A stretch of 64,000 bases of DNA from Pseudomonas vranovensis DSM 16006 (GTDB lineage Bacteria > Pseudomonadota > Gammaproteobacteria > Pseudomonadales > Pseudomonadaceae). The position numbers and the translations under genes were made by a program. The notes below the pieces were generated by a model that had not been told where the DNA came from, made no database searches, and was given only the letters and a program-made list of their open reading frames with translations. Below, one piece after another: positions 7,672-15,947 of this stretch; within the stretch, counting starts at the first letter, position 1; each line of letters starts with the position of its first letter. The stretch covers positions 186,001-250,000 of the forward strand of contig NZ_AUED01000002.1 of the NCBI RefSeq assembly GCF_000425805.1. Reading direction: 5' to 3'.

Positions 7672-9330
7672 ATGAAAGCTTCGCTTCCCAGCCGTTATGC
7701 CTGTCTGGCCGGCTGTTTGCTCTTCACCTGTATCAGCCTGCCCTTCCTTGCAACCCAGTCCTGGCTCTGGCCCTTTACCGCACTCTGCGCGGTGCTCAGC
7801 CTGGTCGGGCTGAACGACCTGCGACAACGTCATCACGCGGTGCGACGCAATTACCCGATCCTGGGCAACATCCGTTACCTGATCGAAACCATCCGCCCGG
7901 AAATCCGCCAGTACCTGCTCGAAGGCGATGACGACAAGCTGCCCTTCTCCCGCGCCCAGCGTTCGCTGGTGTACGCCCGGGCCAAGAATGAAAGCGCCGA
8001 GAAGGCCTTCGGCACACTCAATGATGTATACCGCCCGGGCTTTGAGTTCATCAGCCATTCGATGTTGCCCAGCGACACGCCGGACCCGGCCTCGTTTCGC
8101 ATCGCCATCGGTGGGCCGCAGTGCCGCCAGCCTTACTCGGCTTCGATCTTCAATATCTCCGCCATGAGCTTTGGTGCGCTCAGTGCCAATGCCATTGCCG
8201 CCTTGAACCAGGGCGCCAGGCGCGGGCGTTTTGCCCATGACACCGGCGAAGGCAGTATCAGCCCCTACCACCGCGAACACGGTGGCGACCTGATCTGGGA
8301 AATCGGCAGCGGCTATTTTGGTTGCCGCAGCGCAGAGGGCCGTTTCGACCCCGAACGCTTTGCCGCCCAGGCCAGCGATCCGCAGGTGAAGATGATCGAG
8401 ATCAAGCTCAGCCAGGGCGCCAAGCCTGGTCATGGCGGGATCTTGCCGGGGCACAAGGTCAGCGCCGAAATCGCCGCTACGCGCGGGGTGACGGTAGGTG
8501 AGGACTGCATCTCGCCCGCCGCCCACAGCGCCTTTCGCACGCCGCTGGAGCTACTGCAGTTCATTGCGCGGCTGCGTGAGCTGTCGGGCGGCAAGCCGGT
8601 GGGTTTCAAATTCTGCCTGGGCCATCCCTGGGAGTTCATGGGCATCGCCAAGGCCATGCTGAGCAGCGCAATCGTGCCGGACTTTATCGTGGTCGATGGC
8701 AAGGAAGGAGGAACCGGCGCTGCGCCACGGGAGTTCAGCGACAACATCGGGGTGCCGATGCGCGAAGGGCTGATGTTCGTACACAACACCTTGGTCGGCC
8801 TGAACCTGCGCGACAAGGTGCGCATCGGTGCCGGCGGCAAGATTGTCAGTGCGTTCGATATCGCCAGCGTGCTGGCCATTGGTGCCGACTGGGTGAACTC
8901 CGCGCGCGGCTTCATGTTCGCCATTGGTTGCATACAGTCGCAAAGCTGCCACACCAACCAGTGCCCCACCGGGGTTGCAACCCAGGACCCATTGCGCCAA
9001 CGCGCGCTGGTGGTGCCCGACAAGGCCGACCGAGTCTACAGCTTTCACCGCAACACCCTGCACGCCCTGGCCGAGATGCTGGCGGCTGCGGGGCTCGATC
9101 ACCCTTCACAGCTGAAGCCCAAGCACCTGGTTCGGCGCATCAGTGCCAGCGAGATTCGACTGTTTTCGCAGCTGCACGTGTTCCTCAAGCCTGGCGAGTT
9201 GCTCAGCGGCGAGATCAACAGCGAGTTCTATGCGCGGATGTGGCGAATGGCCCGCAGTGACAGCTTTGAGCCGGAGATGGGTGAGACCGTGAAGGTTCCA
9301 GTGCGCAGAAAAGAAACAACCCCGGCATAA
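7672..9330 (+). CDS. GltB-like FMN-binding glutamate synthase family protein
   Basis: A 552-residue protein that carries only the FMN-binding alpha/beta barrel domain of the glutamate synthase large subunit. Two N-terminal hydrophobic segments (about residues 5-50) suggest a membrane anchor. The barrel includes SAMSFGALSANAI, IEIKLSQGAKPGHGG and FIVVDGKEGGTGAAP, and the cysteine motif CX5CX4C (CIQSQSCHTNQC) that binds the 3Fe-4S cluster in GltB. The glutaminase domain and the C-terminal GXGXG domain are absent, so it cannot make glutamate from glutamine by itself. Family members are widespread with unknown function. Start ATG 7672 follows GGAAG. A stem-loop overlaps the stop codon. Confidence 0.87.
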   Translation: MKASLPSRYACLAGCLLFTCISLPFLATQSWLWPFTALCAVLSLVGLNDLRQRHHAVRRNYPILGNIRYLIETIRPEIRQYLLEGDDDKLPFSRAQRSLVYARAKNESAEKAFGTLNDVYRPGFEFISHSMLPSDTPDPASFRIAIGGPQCRQPYSASIFNISAMSFGALSANAIAALNQGARRGRFAHDTGEGSISPYHREHGGDLIWEIGSGYFGCRSAEGRFDPERFAAQASDPQVKMIEIKLSQGAKPGHGGILPGHKVSAEIAATRGVTVGEDCISPAAHSAFRTPLELLQFIARLRELSGGKPVGFKFCLGHPWEFMGIAKAMLSSAIVPDFIVVDGKEGGTGAAPREFSDNIGVPMREGLMFVHNTLVGLNLRDKVRIGAGGKIVSAFDIASVLAIGADWVNSARGFMFAIGCIQSQSCHTNQCPTGVATQDPLRQRALVVPDKADRVYSFHRNTLHALAEMLAAAGLDHPSQLKPKHLVRRISASEIRLFSQLHVFLKPGELLSGEINSEFYARMWRMARSDSFEPEMGETVKVPVRRKETTPA

Positions 9331-9341
9331 ACCGGGGTTGT
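9316..9341. terminator. Terminator shared by convergent genes
   Basis: A 10-bp perfect stem ACAACCCCGG / CCGGGGTTGT with loop CATAAA. The stop codon of the GltB-like gene lies in the loop region. The minus strand continues with a T-rich run (TTTCTTTTC), so it probably serves mainly the porin transcript coming from the other side. Confidence 0.65.
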
Positions 9342-9347
9342 TCGATC

Positions 9348-9400
9348 GGGGGGGGCAAGCCCCTCCCACCGAGTAAGGTGGGAGCAGGCTTGCCCCGCGA
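9348..9400. repeat. REP element pair (inverted)
   Basis: Two inverted copies of the Pseudomonas REP core: GGGGCAAGCCCCTCCCACC and GGTGGGAGCAGGCTTGCCCC, separated by GAGTAA. It sits in the convergent space between the GltB-like gene and the porin. Confidence 0.85.
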
Positions 9401-9407
9401 AATCCAA

Positions 9408-10697
9408 TCAGAAAATGCTGATCGGGTATTCGACGAATACGCGGACTTCGTTGCCGTCGTCGTTGTAGCCGTTCTGACGAACGCTGTCAGAGGTACGCAG
9501 GAACGAGCTACGCAGTTTGACGGACAGGTCCTTGGCAGGGCCTTCCTGAACGACGTATTTGACCTGGTTGAAGATTTCGCGCTCTTTACCTTCGCCGAAG
9601 CCGTGGGTGTTGATGTTGTCACCACGCACGTAGGCCACTTTGTAGGTCAGGCCCGGTGCGCCGAAGGCACCGAAGTCCAGGCCGTAGCCGATCTGCCAGG
9701 AACGCTCGTCTTCAGCGTTGAAGTCAGACCAGTACGAGTTGGCCAGGTAGATGGTCGAGCCACCGTCACCCACGCCACCACGGTTCTGGTACCAGCCGTA
9801 CTGGTAGCCGGTATCGCCAGTGCTGCGCTGGTGAGCAATGGTCACCGAGTGCGGACCGAAGGCGTAAGTGGCTGCCAGGCTCCAGATGGTGTTGGAGTCG
9901 CCAGTCAGGCCAGCTTCCTTGACGTACTTGTTGTTGATGTCCGACTTGTAGCCGTTGAAGTCCAGGGTCAGGGACTGGTCATCGGCGATTGGGTGAACGT
10001 AGTTCACGCCCAGGTAGTACTTCTGCAGCACGTCTTCGACGTCGGAACCGTACACCGCAGCCGACAGGTTCTCGGTGAACTTGTAGCTACCGCCAAGCAC
10101 GTTGATCGACTTCAGGCCACCGCTGTCACGGCCTTCAGCACTCTTGCGCGCTTCCTGGGTGAAACGGCCAGCGTTCAGTTCCAGGCCCTTGATCTCTTTG
10201 GAGGTGATCATGGTGCCGGTGAAGCTTTCTGGCAGCAGACGGGCATCGTCGTACTGCAGTACTGGCAGCGAAGGCATCTGGTCGCCGTACTTCAGCACGG
10301 TGTTGGAAACGCGCAGTTTTACTGCAGCGCCGCCACGGGCCAGGTTGTGCGGGGAGTTGGCCTGAGCACCATCGCTAGGCTTGAAGAAGTCGACACCGGC
10401 GCCGCCGTTGTGACCCTTGCCGCCGTCCAGACGCACGGCGTACAGACCGAACGCATCGACACCCACACCAACGGTGCCCTGGGTGAAGCCGGAGGAGAAG
10501 TTGGCGATGACGCCCTGGCCCCATTCGATCTGGTCGTCGGTGCCGTGTTTCTTGTCACGGTTGATGTAAGCGTTGCGCAGCAGGACGTTCATGCTGCTGT
10601 CTTCTACGAAGCCCTTGGCGGCGGCCTGGTCATTGGCCATAGCCTGGGTCGCGGTCAAGAGGCTGAGCGCGATCAGACTGATCCTGGTTTTGAACAT
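9408..10697 (-). CDS. OprD-family outer membrane porin (OprQ-like)
   Basis: A 429-residue outer-membrane protein with a cleavable signal peptide (cleavage expected after QAMA, about residue 21). The pattern of the OprD family is clear: GFVEDSSMNVLLRNAYINRD near the start, GFTQGTVGVGVDAFGLYAVRLDGGKG, LLPESFTGTMITSKEIKGLELNAG, and a C-terminal aromatic ending EYPISIF. These monomeric 18-strand barrels admit small nutrients such as amino acids or carboxylates. OprQ/OprE-type is my best subfamily guess; the substrate is not known. The ribosome binding site is AAGGAA. Its upstream region is unusual: the best promoter lies about 170 bases away and two terminator-like hairpins lie between it and the gene. 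Confidence 0.88.
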   Translation of the reverse strand: MFKTRISLIALSLLTATQAMANDQAAAKGFVEDSSMNVLLRNAYINRDKKHGTDDQIEWGQGVIANFSSGFTQGTVGVGVDAFGLYAVRLDGGKGHNGGAGVDFFKPSDGAQANSPHNLARGGAAVKLRVSNTVLKYGDQMPSLPVLQYDDARLLPESFTGTMITSKEIKGLELNAGRFTQEARKSAEGRDSGGLKSINVLGGSYKFTENLSAAVYGSDVEDVLQKYYLGVNYVHPIADDQSLTLDFNGYKSDINNKYVKEAGLTGDSNTIWSLAATYAFGPHSVTIAHQRSTGDTGYQYGWYQNRGGVGDGGSTIYLANSYWSDFNAEDERSWQIGYGLDFGAFGAPGLTYKVAYVRGDNINTHGFGEGKEREIFNQVKYVVQEGPAKDLSVKLRSSFLRTSDSVRQNGYNDDGNEVRVFVEYPISIF

Positions 10698-10743
10698 TTT
10701 ATTTTCCTTATTACTTAGTCAAAGACGCTCTGCGGCCGACGCC

Positions 10744-10765
10744 AAAAACCACGCCCCCTGCGTGG
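10744..10765 (-). terminator. Terminator-like hairpin in the porin leader (proximal)
   Basis: On the minus strand CCACGC, loop AGGGG, GCGTGG and then TTTTT. It ends 47 bases before the porin start codon, in the sense direction of the porin, so it would act in the 5' leader rather than after a gene. Confidence 0.5.
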
Positions 10766-10784
10766 GTTGACGCTCGCGGGTCAG

Positions 10785-10831
10785 AAAATAAAAAGCCCGC
10801 GTGCGAGTGATCGCAGCGGGCCTTTTATTCT
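10785..10831 (-). terminator. Terminator-like hairpin in the porin leader (distal), possible sRNA end
   Basis: On the minus strand AAAAGGCCCGCTGCGA and TCGCACGCGGGCTTTTTATTTT form a long G/C-rich stem ending in a strong T tract; the plus strand also ends in CCTTTTATT. There is no gene upstream for it to close in either direction. With the promoter at 10868-10897 it would define a transcript of about 75 bases: either a small RNA or a terminated leader of the porin mRNA. Confidence 0.6.
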
Positions 10832-10867
10832 GGACTCTTGGCCGGTGGGCCTACAGGCGTTGACCGA

Positions 10868-10897
10868 ATCCTATCCGTGGTTTCATCAATGTGTCAA
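10868..10897 (-). promoter_or_regulatory. Sigma-70 promoter upstream of the porin leader
   Basis: Minus strand TTGACA (10897-10892), 18-base spacer, TAGGAT (10873-10868); transcription start expected near 10861. I found no promoter closer to the porin gene. Confidence 0.5.
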
Positions 10898-11047
10898 AAA
10901 TTCGTGAAAAGTCGTTCACATTAGCCACTGATAGCAACACCAGACGACGGATCTGCACGGTTGTTTCAGCCTTGTAACACCGAAATTACTGAGCAACATC
11001 CTGAAACAAATGCCCGCAACAAAACATTAGAAACAATTAACGCTAGC

Positions 11048-11070
11048 AAATAGCACGCATTATCATTCGC
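11048..11070 (+). promoter_or_regulatory. Possible Fur box upstream of the siderophore receptor
   Basis: AATAGCACGCATTATCATTC matches the 19-base Fur consensus at about 11 positions, with the right half (ATTATCATT) best conserved. It lies about 50 bases before the receptor gene, where iron-dependent repression by Fur would be expected. Confidence 0.4.
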
Positions 11071-11116
11071 GCCAAATTTTAGCACCCCCTCCTTTCGTCT
11101 ACCTCTACCCCTGCGG

Positions 11117-13228
11117 ATGTCTTTAATGCCTGCCCCTTGCCGCCTGTCACCCTTGAGCCTGGGTGTCTCCCTGTTCCTCAGTTCCAGTATGGCCCTCGCT
11201 GCCAGCATGACGTTGCCAGAGCTGTCGGTTACCGCCCAAAGCGAACGCGATGAGGACGATCCACGGGTCAAGGAAGTGACCACCGCAACCCGTACCGCCA
11301 CCCCGGCCCGCTACGTGCCCCAGGCCATCGACTCGGTGAAGACCAGCAACGTGCTGGACTACGGCACCGATGACCTGGGCCAGGCCTTGAGCGGCATTCC
11401 CAACGTGAGCACTGGCGCCGACACCCGCTTCGACAGCGTGCGCATCCGTGGTTTCGATGCCAGTAACGACTTCTATCTGGACGGCATCCGCGATGACAGC
11501 CAGTACGTGCGCGACCTGCACAACATCGAGCGAATCGAGGTGCTCAAAGGTCCCGCCGCCGTGCTGTACGGCCGTGGCAGCCAGGGCGGTATCGTCAACC
11601 GCGTGAGTAAAACGCCGGAAGCCGGTCGACGCTCGAGCATCGAAGCCCAGGGCGGCAGCGAAGACCTGCGCAGTCTGTATGCCGACCTCAGTGCCGACCC
11701 CACCGACACCATCAGCCTGCGCCTGAACATGGGCAACCAGGATAGCAACAGCTTTCGCGACGGCATCGACGGCAACCGCCAGTTGTTCGCCCCGTCCATG
11801 AGCTGGCAGCTTACCCCGGACCTGAACTGGCTGGTGCAGTACGAGTACAGCCGCTACAACCGCACCCCCGACCGTGGCATTCCGAGCGTCAACGGTCGCC
11901 CGGCCGATGTCGGCCGCGACACCACCTACGGCGACACCCAGCGCGACTACATCGACGACAAGGCCCAGTCCCTGCGTTCGCGCCTGAACTACCAGCTCAG
12001 CGATACCTGGCAGGTGCGCCATACCCTGGGCCTGTTCAAGCTCAACAGCGACTTCGACAACACCTACCAGACCGGCTACAACGCCACCACCGGCCAGGTC
12101 ACCCGCCAGCGCTGGCAGCAGGACCTGAATACCCGCAACCTGTTCAACAACGTCGAACTGGAAGGCAACGTCGACACCTACGGCCTGCAGCACACCCTGT
12201 TGACCGGCATCGAAATCGGCAACCAGCGCCGCGACCCGCTGCTCTATACCGCTGCTACCACGGGCCCCGGCGCGAGCCCGGTGCCGAGCGTCGACCTGTA
12301 CAACCCCAACCGTAACCTGCAGCACAACGGCACCATGATTGCGTCGAGCAACAACCACACCGTGGTCGACAGCCGAGGGCTGTATGTTCAGGACCAGATC
12401 CGCCTGAGCGAGCAATGGCAGGTACTGGCCGGTGTGCGCTTCGACCAGTTCGAGGTGGAGACCACCAACAAGCTGCGCGGCATTTCCGAAAACCAGGACA
12501 GCGACAGCACCAGCCCGCGCCTGGGCGTGGTGTATTCGCCGTGGAAGGAGCACGCCTTCTACGCCTCCTGGAGCAAGACCTTCTCGCCTGTGGGGGGCGG
12601 TTTGATCGGCATCACCCCAGGGGCTGCCGGCAACGCCAACGAGACCAGCCCGGAAGAGACCCGGCAAAAGGAAATCGGGGTCAAGAGCGACTGGCTGGAT
12701 GAACGCCTGAGCACCACCCTGGCCCTCTACGAGCTGGAGCTCTACAACCGCCGCACCAGCGACCCGAACAACCCGGGCATCACCCTGCTGACCGGCCTGC
12801 AACGCTCGCGCGGTGTGGAGTTGACCGCTACAGGCAATATCGTTGGCAACTGGTATGTGCGCGGCGGTATCGGTTTGCAGGACGCCACCATTGTCGAAGA
12901 CAACAATGGCCAGCAAGGCAATCGAGTGAGCAACGTCGCCAAGCGCAACGGCAGCCTGTTCCTGACCTGGAAACCGGAAATGGGCTGGTATGGCGAGACC
13001 GGGATGACCCTGGTGGGTGAACGCTATGCCGACAACCAGAACACAGCAGTGTTGCCGGGTTATGGTCGATGGGATGCCTTGGCCGGTTTCCGTACCCAGG
13101 ACTGGGACCTGCGTGCGGCGTTGAACAACATCACCGACAAGACCTACTACAGCTCGGCAACCAGTGCTGCGCAGATCCAGTTCGGTGATCCGCGTAGCCT
13201 GGTGGTTACCGGGACCTATAGCTTCTGA
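11117..13228 (+). CDS. TonB-dependent catecholate siderophore receptor, Fiu/FoxA-like
   Basis: A 703-residue outer-membrane receptor. A signal peptide ends near SSMALAAS (about residue 29), a TonB-box-like segment follows (LPELSVTAQ), then a plug domain (about 55-180) with IRGFDASNDFYLDGIRDD and VLKGPAAVLYGRGSQGGIVN, then a 22-strand barrel that ends in TGTYSF with the terminal phenylalanine. The order and length fit catecholate/ferrioxamine-type receptors such as Fiu or FoxA. It would import a ferric siderophore with energy from TonB-ExbBD. It has no extended N-terminal signalling domain, so it is not a sigma/anti-sigma transducer. A possible Fur site lies upstream. The second ATG at 11126 is an alternative start. 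Confidence 0.88.
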   Translation: MSLMPAPCRLSPLSLGVSLFLSSSMALAASMTLPELSVTAQSERDEDDPRVKEVTTATRTATPARYVPQAIDSVKTSNVLDYGTDDLGQALSGIPNVSTGADTRFDSVRIRGFDASNDFYLDGIRDDSQYVRDLHNIERIEVLKGPAAVLYGRGSQGGIVNRVSKTPEAGRRSSIEAQGGSEDLRSLYADLSADPTDTISLRLNMGNQDSNSFRDGIDGNRQLFAPSMSWQLTPDLNWLVQYEYSRYNRTPDRGIPSVNGRPADVGRDTTYGDTQRDYIDDKAQSLRSRLNYQLSDTWQVRHTLGLFKLNSDFDNTYQTGYNATTGQVTRQRWQQDLNTRNLFNNVELEGNVDTYGLQHTLLTGIEIGNQRRDPLLYTAATTGPGASPVPSVDLYNPNRNLQHNGTMIASSNNHTVVDSRGLYVQDQIRLSEQWQVLAGVRFDQFEVETTNKLRGISENQDSDSTSPRLGVVYSPWKEHAFYASWSKTFSPVGGGLIGITPGAAGNANETSPEETRQKEIGVKSDWLDERLSTTLALYELELYNRRTSDPNNPGITLLTGLQRSRGVELTATGNIVGNWYVRGGIGLQDATIVEDNNGQQGNRVSNVAKRNGSLFLTWKPEMGWYGETGMTLVGERYADNQNTAVLPGYGRWDALAGFRTQDWDLRAALNNITDKTYYSSATSAAQIQFGDPRSLVVTGTYSF

Positions 13229-13260
13229 CCCGGTAGGAACAACGGTCTTGTACAGACTTT

Positions 13261-13330
13261 GTGGGAGCGGGCTTGCCCCGCGATGAGGCCAGTGAATGCG
13301 CCATGAATCGCGGGGCAAGCCCGCTCCCAC
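13261..13330. repeat. REP element pair (inverted)
   Basis: GTGGGAGCGGGCTTGCCCCG and its exact inverse CGGGGCAAGCCCGCTCCCAC, separated by about 30 bases; the two arms are identical over 23 bases (13261-13283 and 13308-13330). It lies between the receptor and the small ORF at 13345. Confidence 0.92.
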
Positions 13331-13344
13331 CAGCCCCCCGCCAA

Positions 13345-13536
13345 TCACTCGCCCAGCAGTGCCGCAAGCTCTGCGTCGGTCAACAGACCTGCTGGGTATC
13401 GCTCTCGCAACACTCGCCGTGTATCGGTCTTCCTGACCCGGATTGCTCCATTGTGTTTCAACCACTGCGCCACACGCTCTAGCGCTTCGTGGTTCAAGGC
13501 CGATGGGGACGAAGCCGGCTCACTTGCTGCATTCAT
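13345..13536 (-). CDS. Small conserved-looking hypothetical protein (63 aa)
   Basis: A 63-residue protein, largely helical by appearance: an N-terminal Ser/Ala/Pro stretch, then ALERVAQWLKHNGAIRVRK and a C-terminal part ending DAELAALLGE. It might be a small helical adaptor or a nucleic-acid-associated protein, but no family is recognised. AGGGAG lies about 12 bases before ATG 13536, and third positions are G/C rich. It is isolated between a REP pair and the agu terminator. Confidence 0.6.
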   Translation of the reverse strand: MNAASEPASSPSALNHEALERVAQWLKHNGAIRVRKTDTRRVLRERYPAGLLTDAELAALLGE

Positions 13537-13678
13537 TTCGACACGTACTCCCTGGGGTCGTGAGCGGCTAATTTATTCAAACTTTGTGACAGAACGATGC
13601 GGTTCTATCTCGTTGAAATACAATGCAAAACAAATACAAGAGGTATGCCAGCGCGGGTGCCGATTGTCGCTTGCCCAT

Positions 13679-13708
13679 AAAAAAACCCGTCAAGCGACGG
13701 GTTTTTTT
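13679..13708 (-). terminator. Terminator of the agu operon
   Basis: Perfect stem AAACCCGTC / GACGGGTTT with a 4-base loop and T runs on both strands. It lies 12 bases after the aguA stop. An outer GTCGCTTG (13665-13672) is complementary to CAAGCGAC of the hairpin (13691-13698) and could form an alternative pairing on the plus strand. Confidence 0.88.
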
Positions 13709-13719
13709 ATGGCCGGATT

Positions 13720-14826
13720 TCAGCCCTTGGCCGGAGCCGGTTGCTGCTGGGTCAGGCAGTGAATGTTGCCGCCCCCCAGGAGCATTTCGCGTCCTGGGAT
13801 CATGACCACTTCGTGATCAGGGAACACCTTGCTCAGAATCGCTCTAGCCTCGGCATCTGCCGGGTCGTCGAAGCTCGGGGCGATGATGCCGCCATTGACG
13901 ATCAGGAAGTTGACGTAGGAGCCGGCCAGGCGAACCGAGGGGTTGCGCTCCTGGCTGCCAGCCACCGGATCGACGCCATCGCACTCTTCTTCAGTGGCAA
14001 ACAGCGGGCCGGGGATCGGCATTTTGTGCACGGTAAAGGTGCGGCCTTTGGCGTCTCGGCTGTTCTGCAACACCTCGAGGGCAGCGTGGCAGCGTGCGTA
14101 ATTGGGGTCTTGCGGATCATCTGTCCAGGCCAGTAACACTTCGCCCGGGCGCACGTAACAGCAGAAGTTGTCGACGTGGCCGTCGGTCTCGTCGTTGAAC
14201 AGGCCATCGGGCAGCCAGACGATGGTGTCCACCGCCAGGTGATCACGCAGGATCGCTTCGATCTGCTCGCGGTTCAGGTGCGGATTGCGGTTGTGGTTGA
14301 GCAGGCATTCTTCGGTGGTGATCAGGGTGCCTTCACCGTCGACATGGATCGAGCCGCCTTCCAGTACAAAGCCTTCGGTGTGGTAGCGCTGGCAGCGCTC
14401 CATTTCCAGGACCTTGCTGGCCAGTTGTTCATCGCGGTTCCACGGCGCGTACAGGCCGCCCTCGAAACCACCCCAGGCGTTGAAACCCCAGTCGACGCCG
14501 CGCACTTCGCCGTTGTCGTTGATGACGAAGGTCGGCCCGGTGTCACGCACCCAGGCGTCGTCGTTGCTGATTTCCACAACGCGGATGTTCGGTGCGTCCA
14601 GGCGGGCGCGGGCATTGTCGTACTGGGCTGCGGAGACGGCCACGGTAACCGGCTCGAAACGCGCGATGGCCTTGGCCAGGGTCACGTGGGCGGCCTGTAC
14701 CGGTTTGCCGCCCAGGCGCCAGTTGTCCGGGCGCTCGGGCCAGACCATCCATACCTGGGTTTGCGGCGCCCATTCGGCTGGCATGTAGAAGCCGTCGGCG
14801 CGTGGGGTGCTGGTCAGGGTTTTCAT
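13720..14826 (-). CDS. aguA: Agmatine deiminase
   Basis: A 368-residue guanidino-modifying enzyme that hydrolyses agmatine to N-carbamoylputrescine and ammonia, the first step from agmatine to putrescine. The family signatures are [22 protein letters not shown] (acidic residues that bind the guanidinium group) and the C-terminal [14 protein letters not shown], where C357 is the nucleophile. The length is normal for AguA. It is the second gene of aguBA, 58 bases after aguB, with a terminator after its stop. No aguR regulator is adjacent. Confidence 0.96.
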   Translation of the reverse strand: MKTLTSTPRADGFYMPAEWAPQTQVWMVWPERPDNWRLGGKPVQAAHVTLAKAIARFEPVTVAVSAAQYDNARARLDAPNIRVVEISNDDAWVRDTGPTFVINDNGEVRGVDWGFNAWGGFEGGLYAPWNRDEQLASKVLEMERCQRYHTEGFVLEGGSIHVDGEGTLITTEECLLNHNRNPHLNREQIEAILRDHLAVDTIVWLPDGLFNDETDGHVDNFCCYVRPGEVLLAWTDDPQDPNYARCHAALEVLQNSRDAKGRTFTVHKMPIPGPLFATEEECDGVDPVAGSQERNPSVRLAGSYVNFLIVNGGIIAPSFDDPADAEARAILSKVFPDHEVVMIPGREMLLGGGNIHCLTQQQPAPAKG

Positions 14827-14884
14827 GAGTCAACCTTTGCAGTGCCCGACGCGGGCGCAAGCCCGCGTCGAGGTCATTGAATGT

Positions 14885-15763
<879 letters not shown>

Positions 15764-15893
15764 GAAAACCTCCTCGAAGGGTGACTGGGCCGACTGACCG
15801 TAGCAGGCGACCGATGACAGATTGCAGCGTTGTGGACGCATTTATATCCGATAAATATCGACTTTAAAAGCCAGAATGAAAATATTAAGACCA

Positions 15894-15935
15894 CAAAAAA
15901 GCCATTTAACCCGATAACAATCGGGTTATATGGCT
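15894..15935 (-). terminator. Terminator of the kinase/phospho-lyase gene
   Basis: Minus-strand stem AGCCATATAACCCGA / TCGGGTTAAATGGCT (15 positions, one mismatch) with a 6-base loop and TTTTTTG. It lies 13 bases after the stop of the gene at 15948. Confidence 0.88.
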
Positions 15936-15947
15936 CTGAGTTGAGGG

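Noticed and set aside
9378..10718. 446-codon plus-strand frame opposite the OprQ-like porin, and a similar 440-codon frame opposite the OprE-like porin (52241-53563)
   Set aside because: Both mirror well-recognised porin genes with signal peptides; the Val/Gly-rich translations come from the strong codon bias of the porins.
11147..13465. Very long open frame of 772 codons on the minus strand
   Set aside because: It is antisense to the TonB receptor gene, whose protein is clearly recognisable; the minus-strand translation has a low-complexity Val/Ala/Gly/His bias typical of antisense frames in GC-rich genomes.
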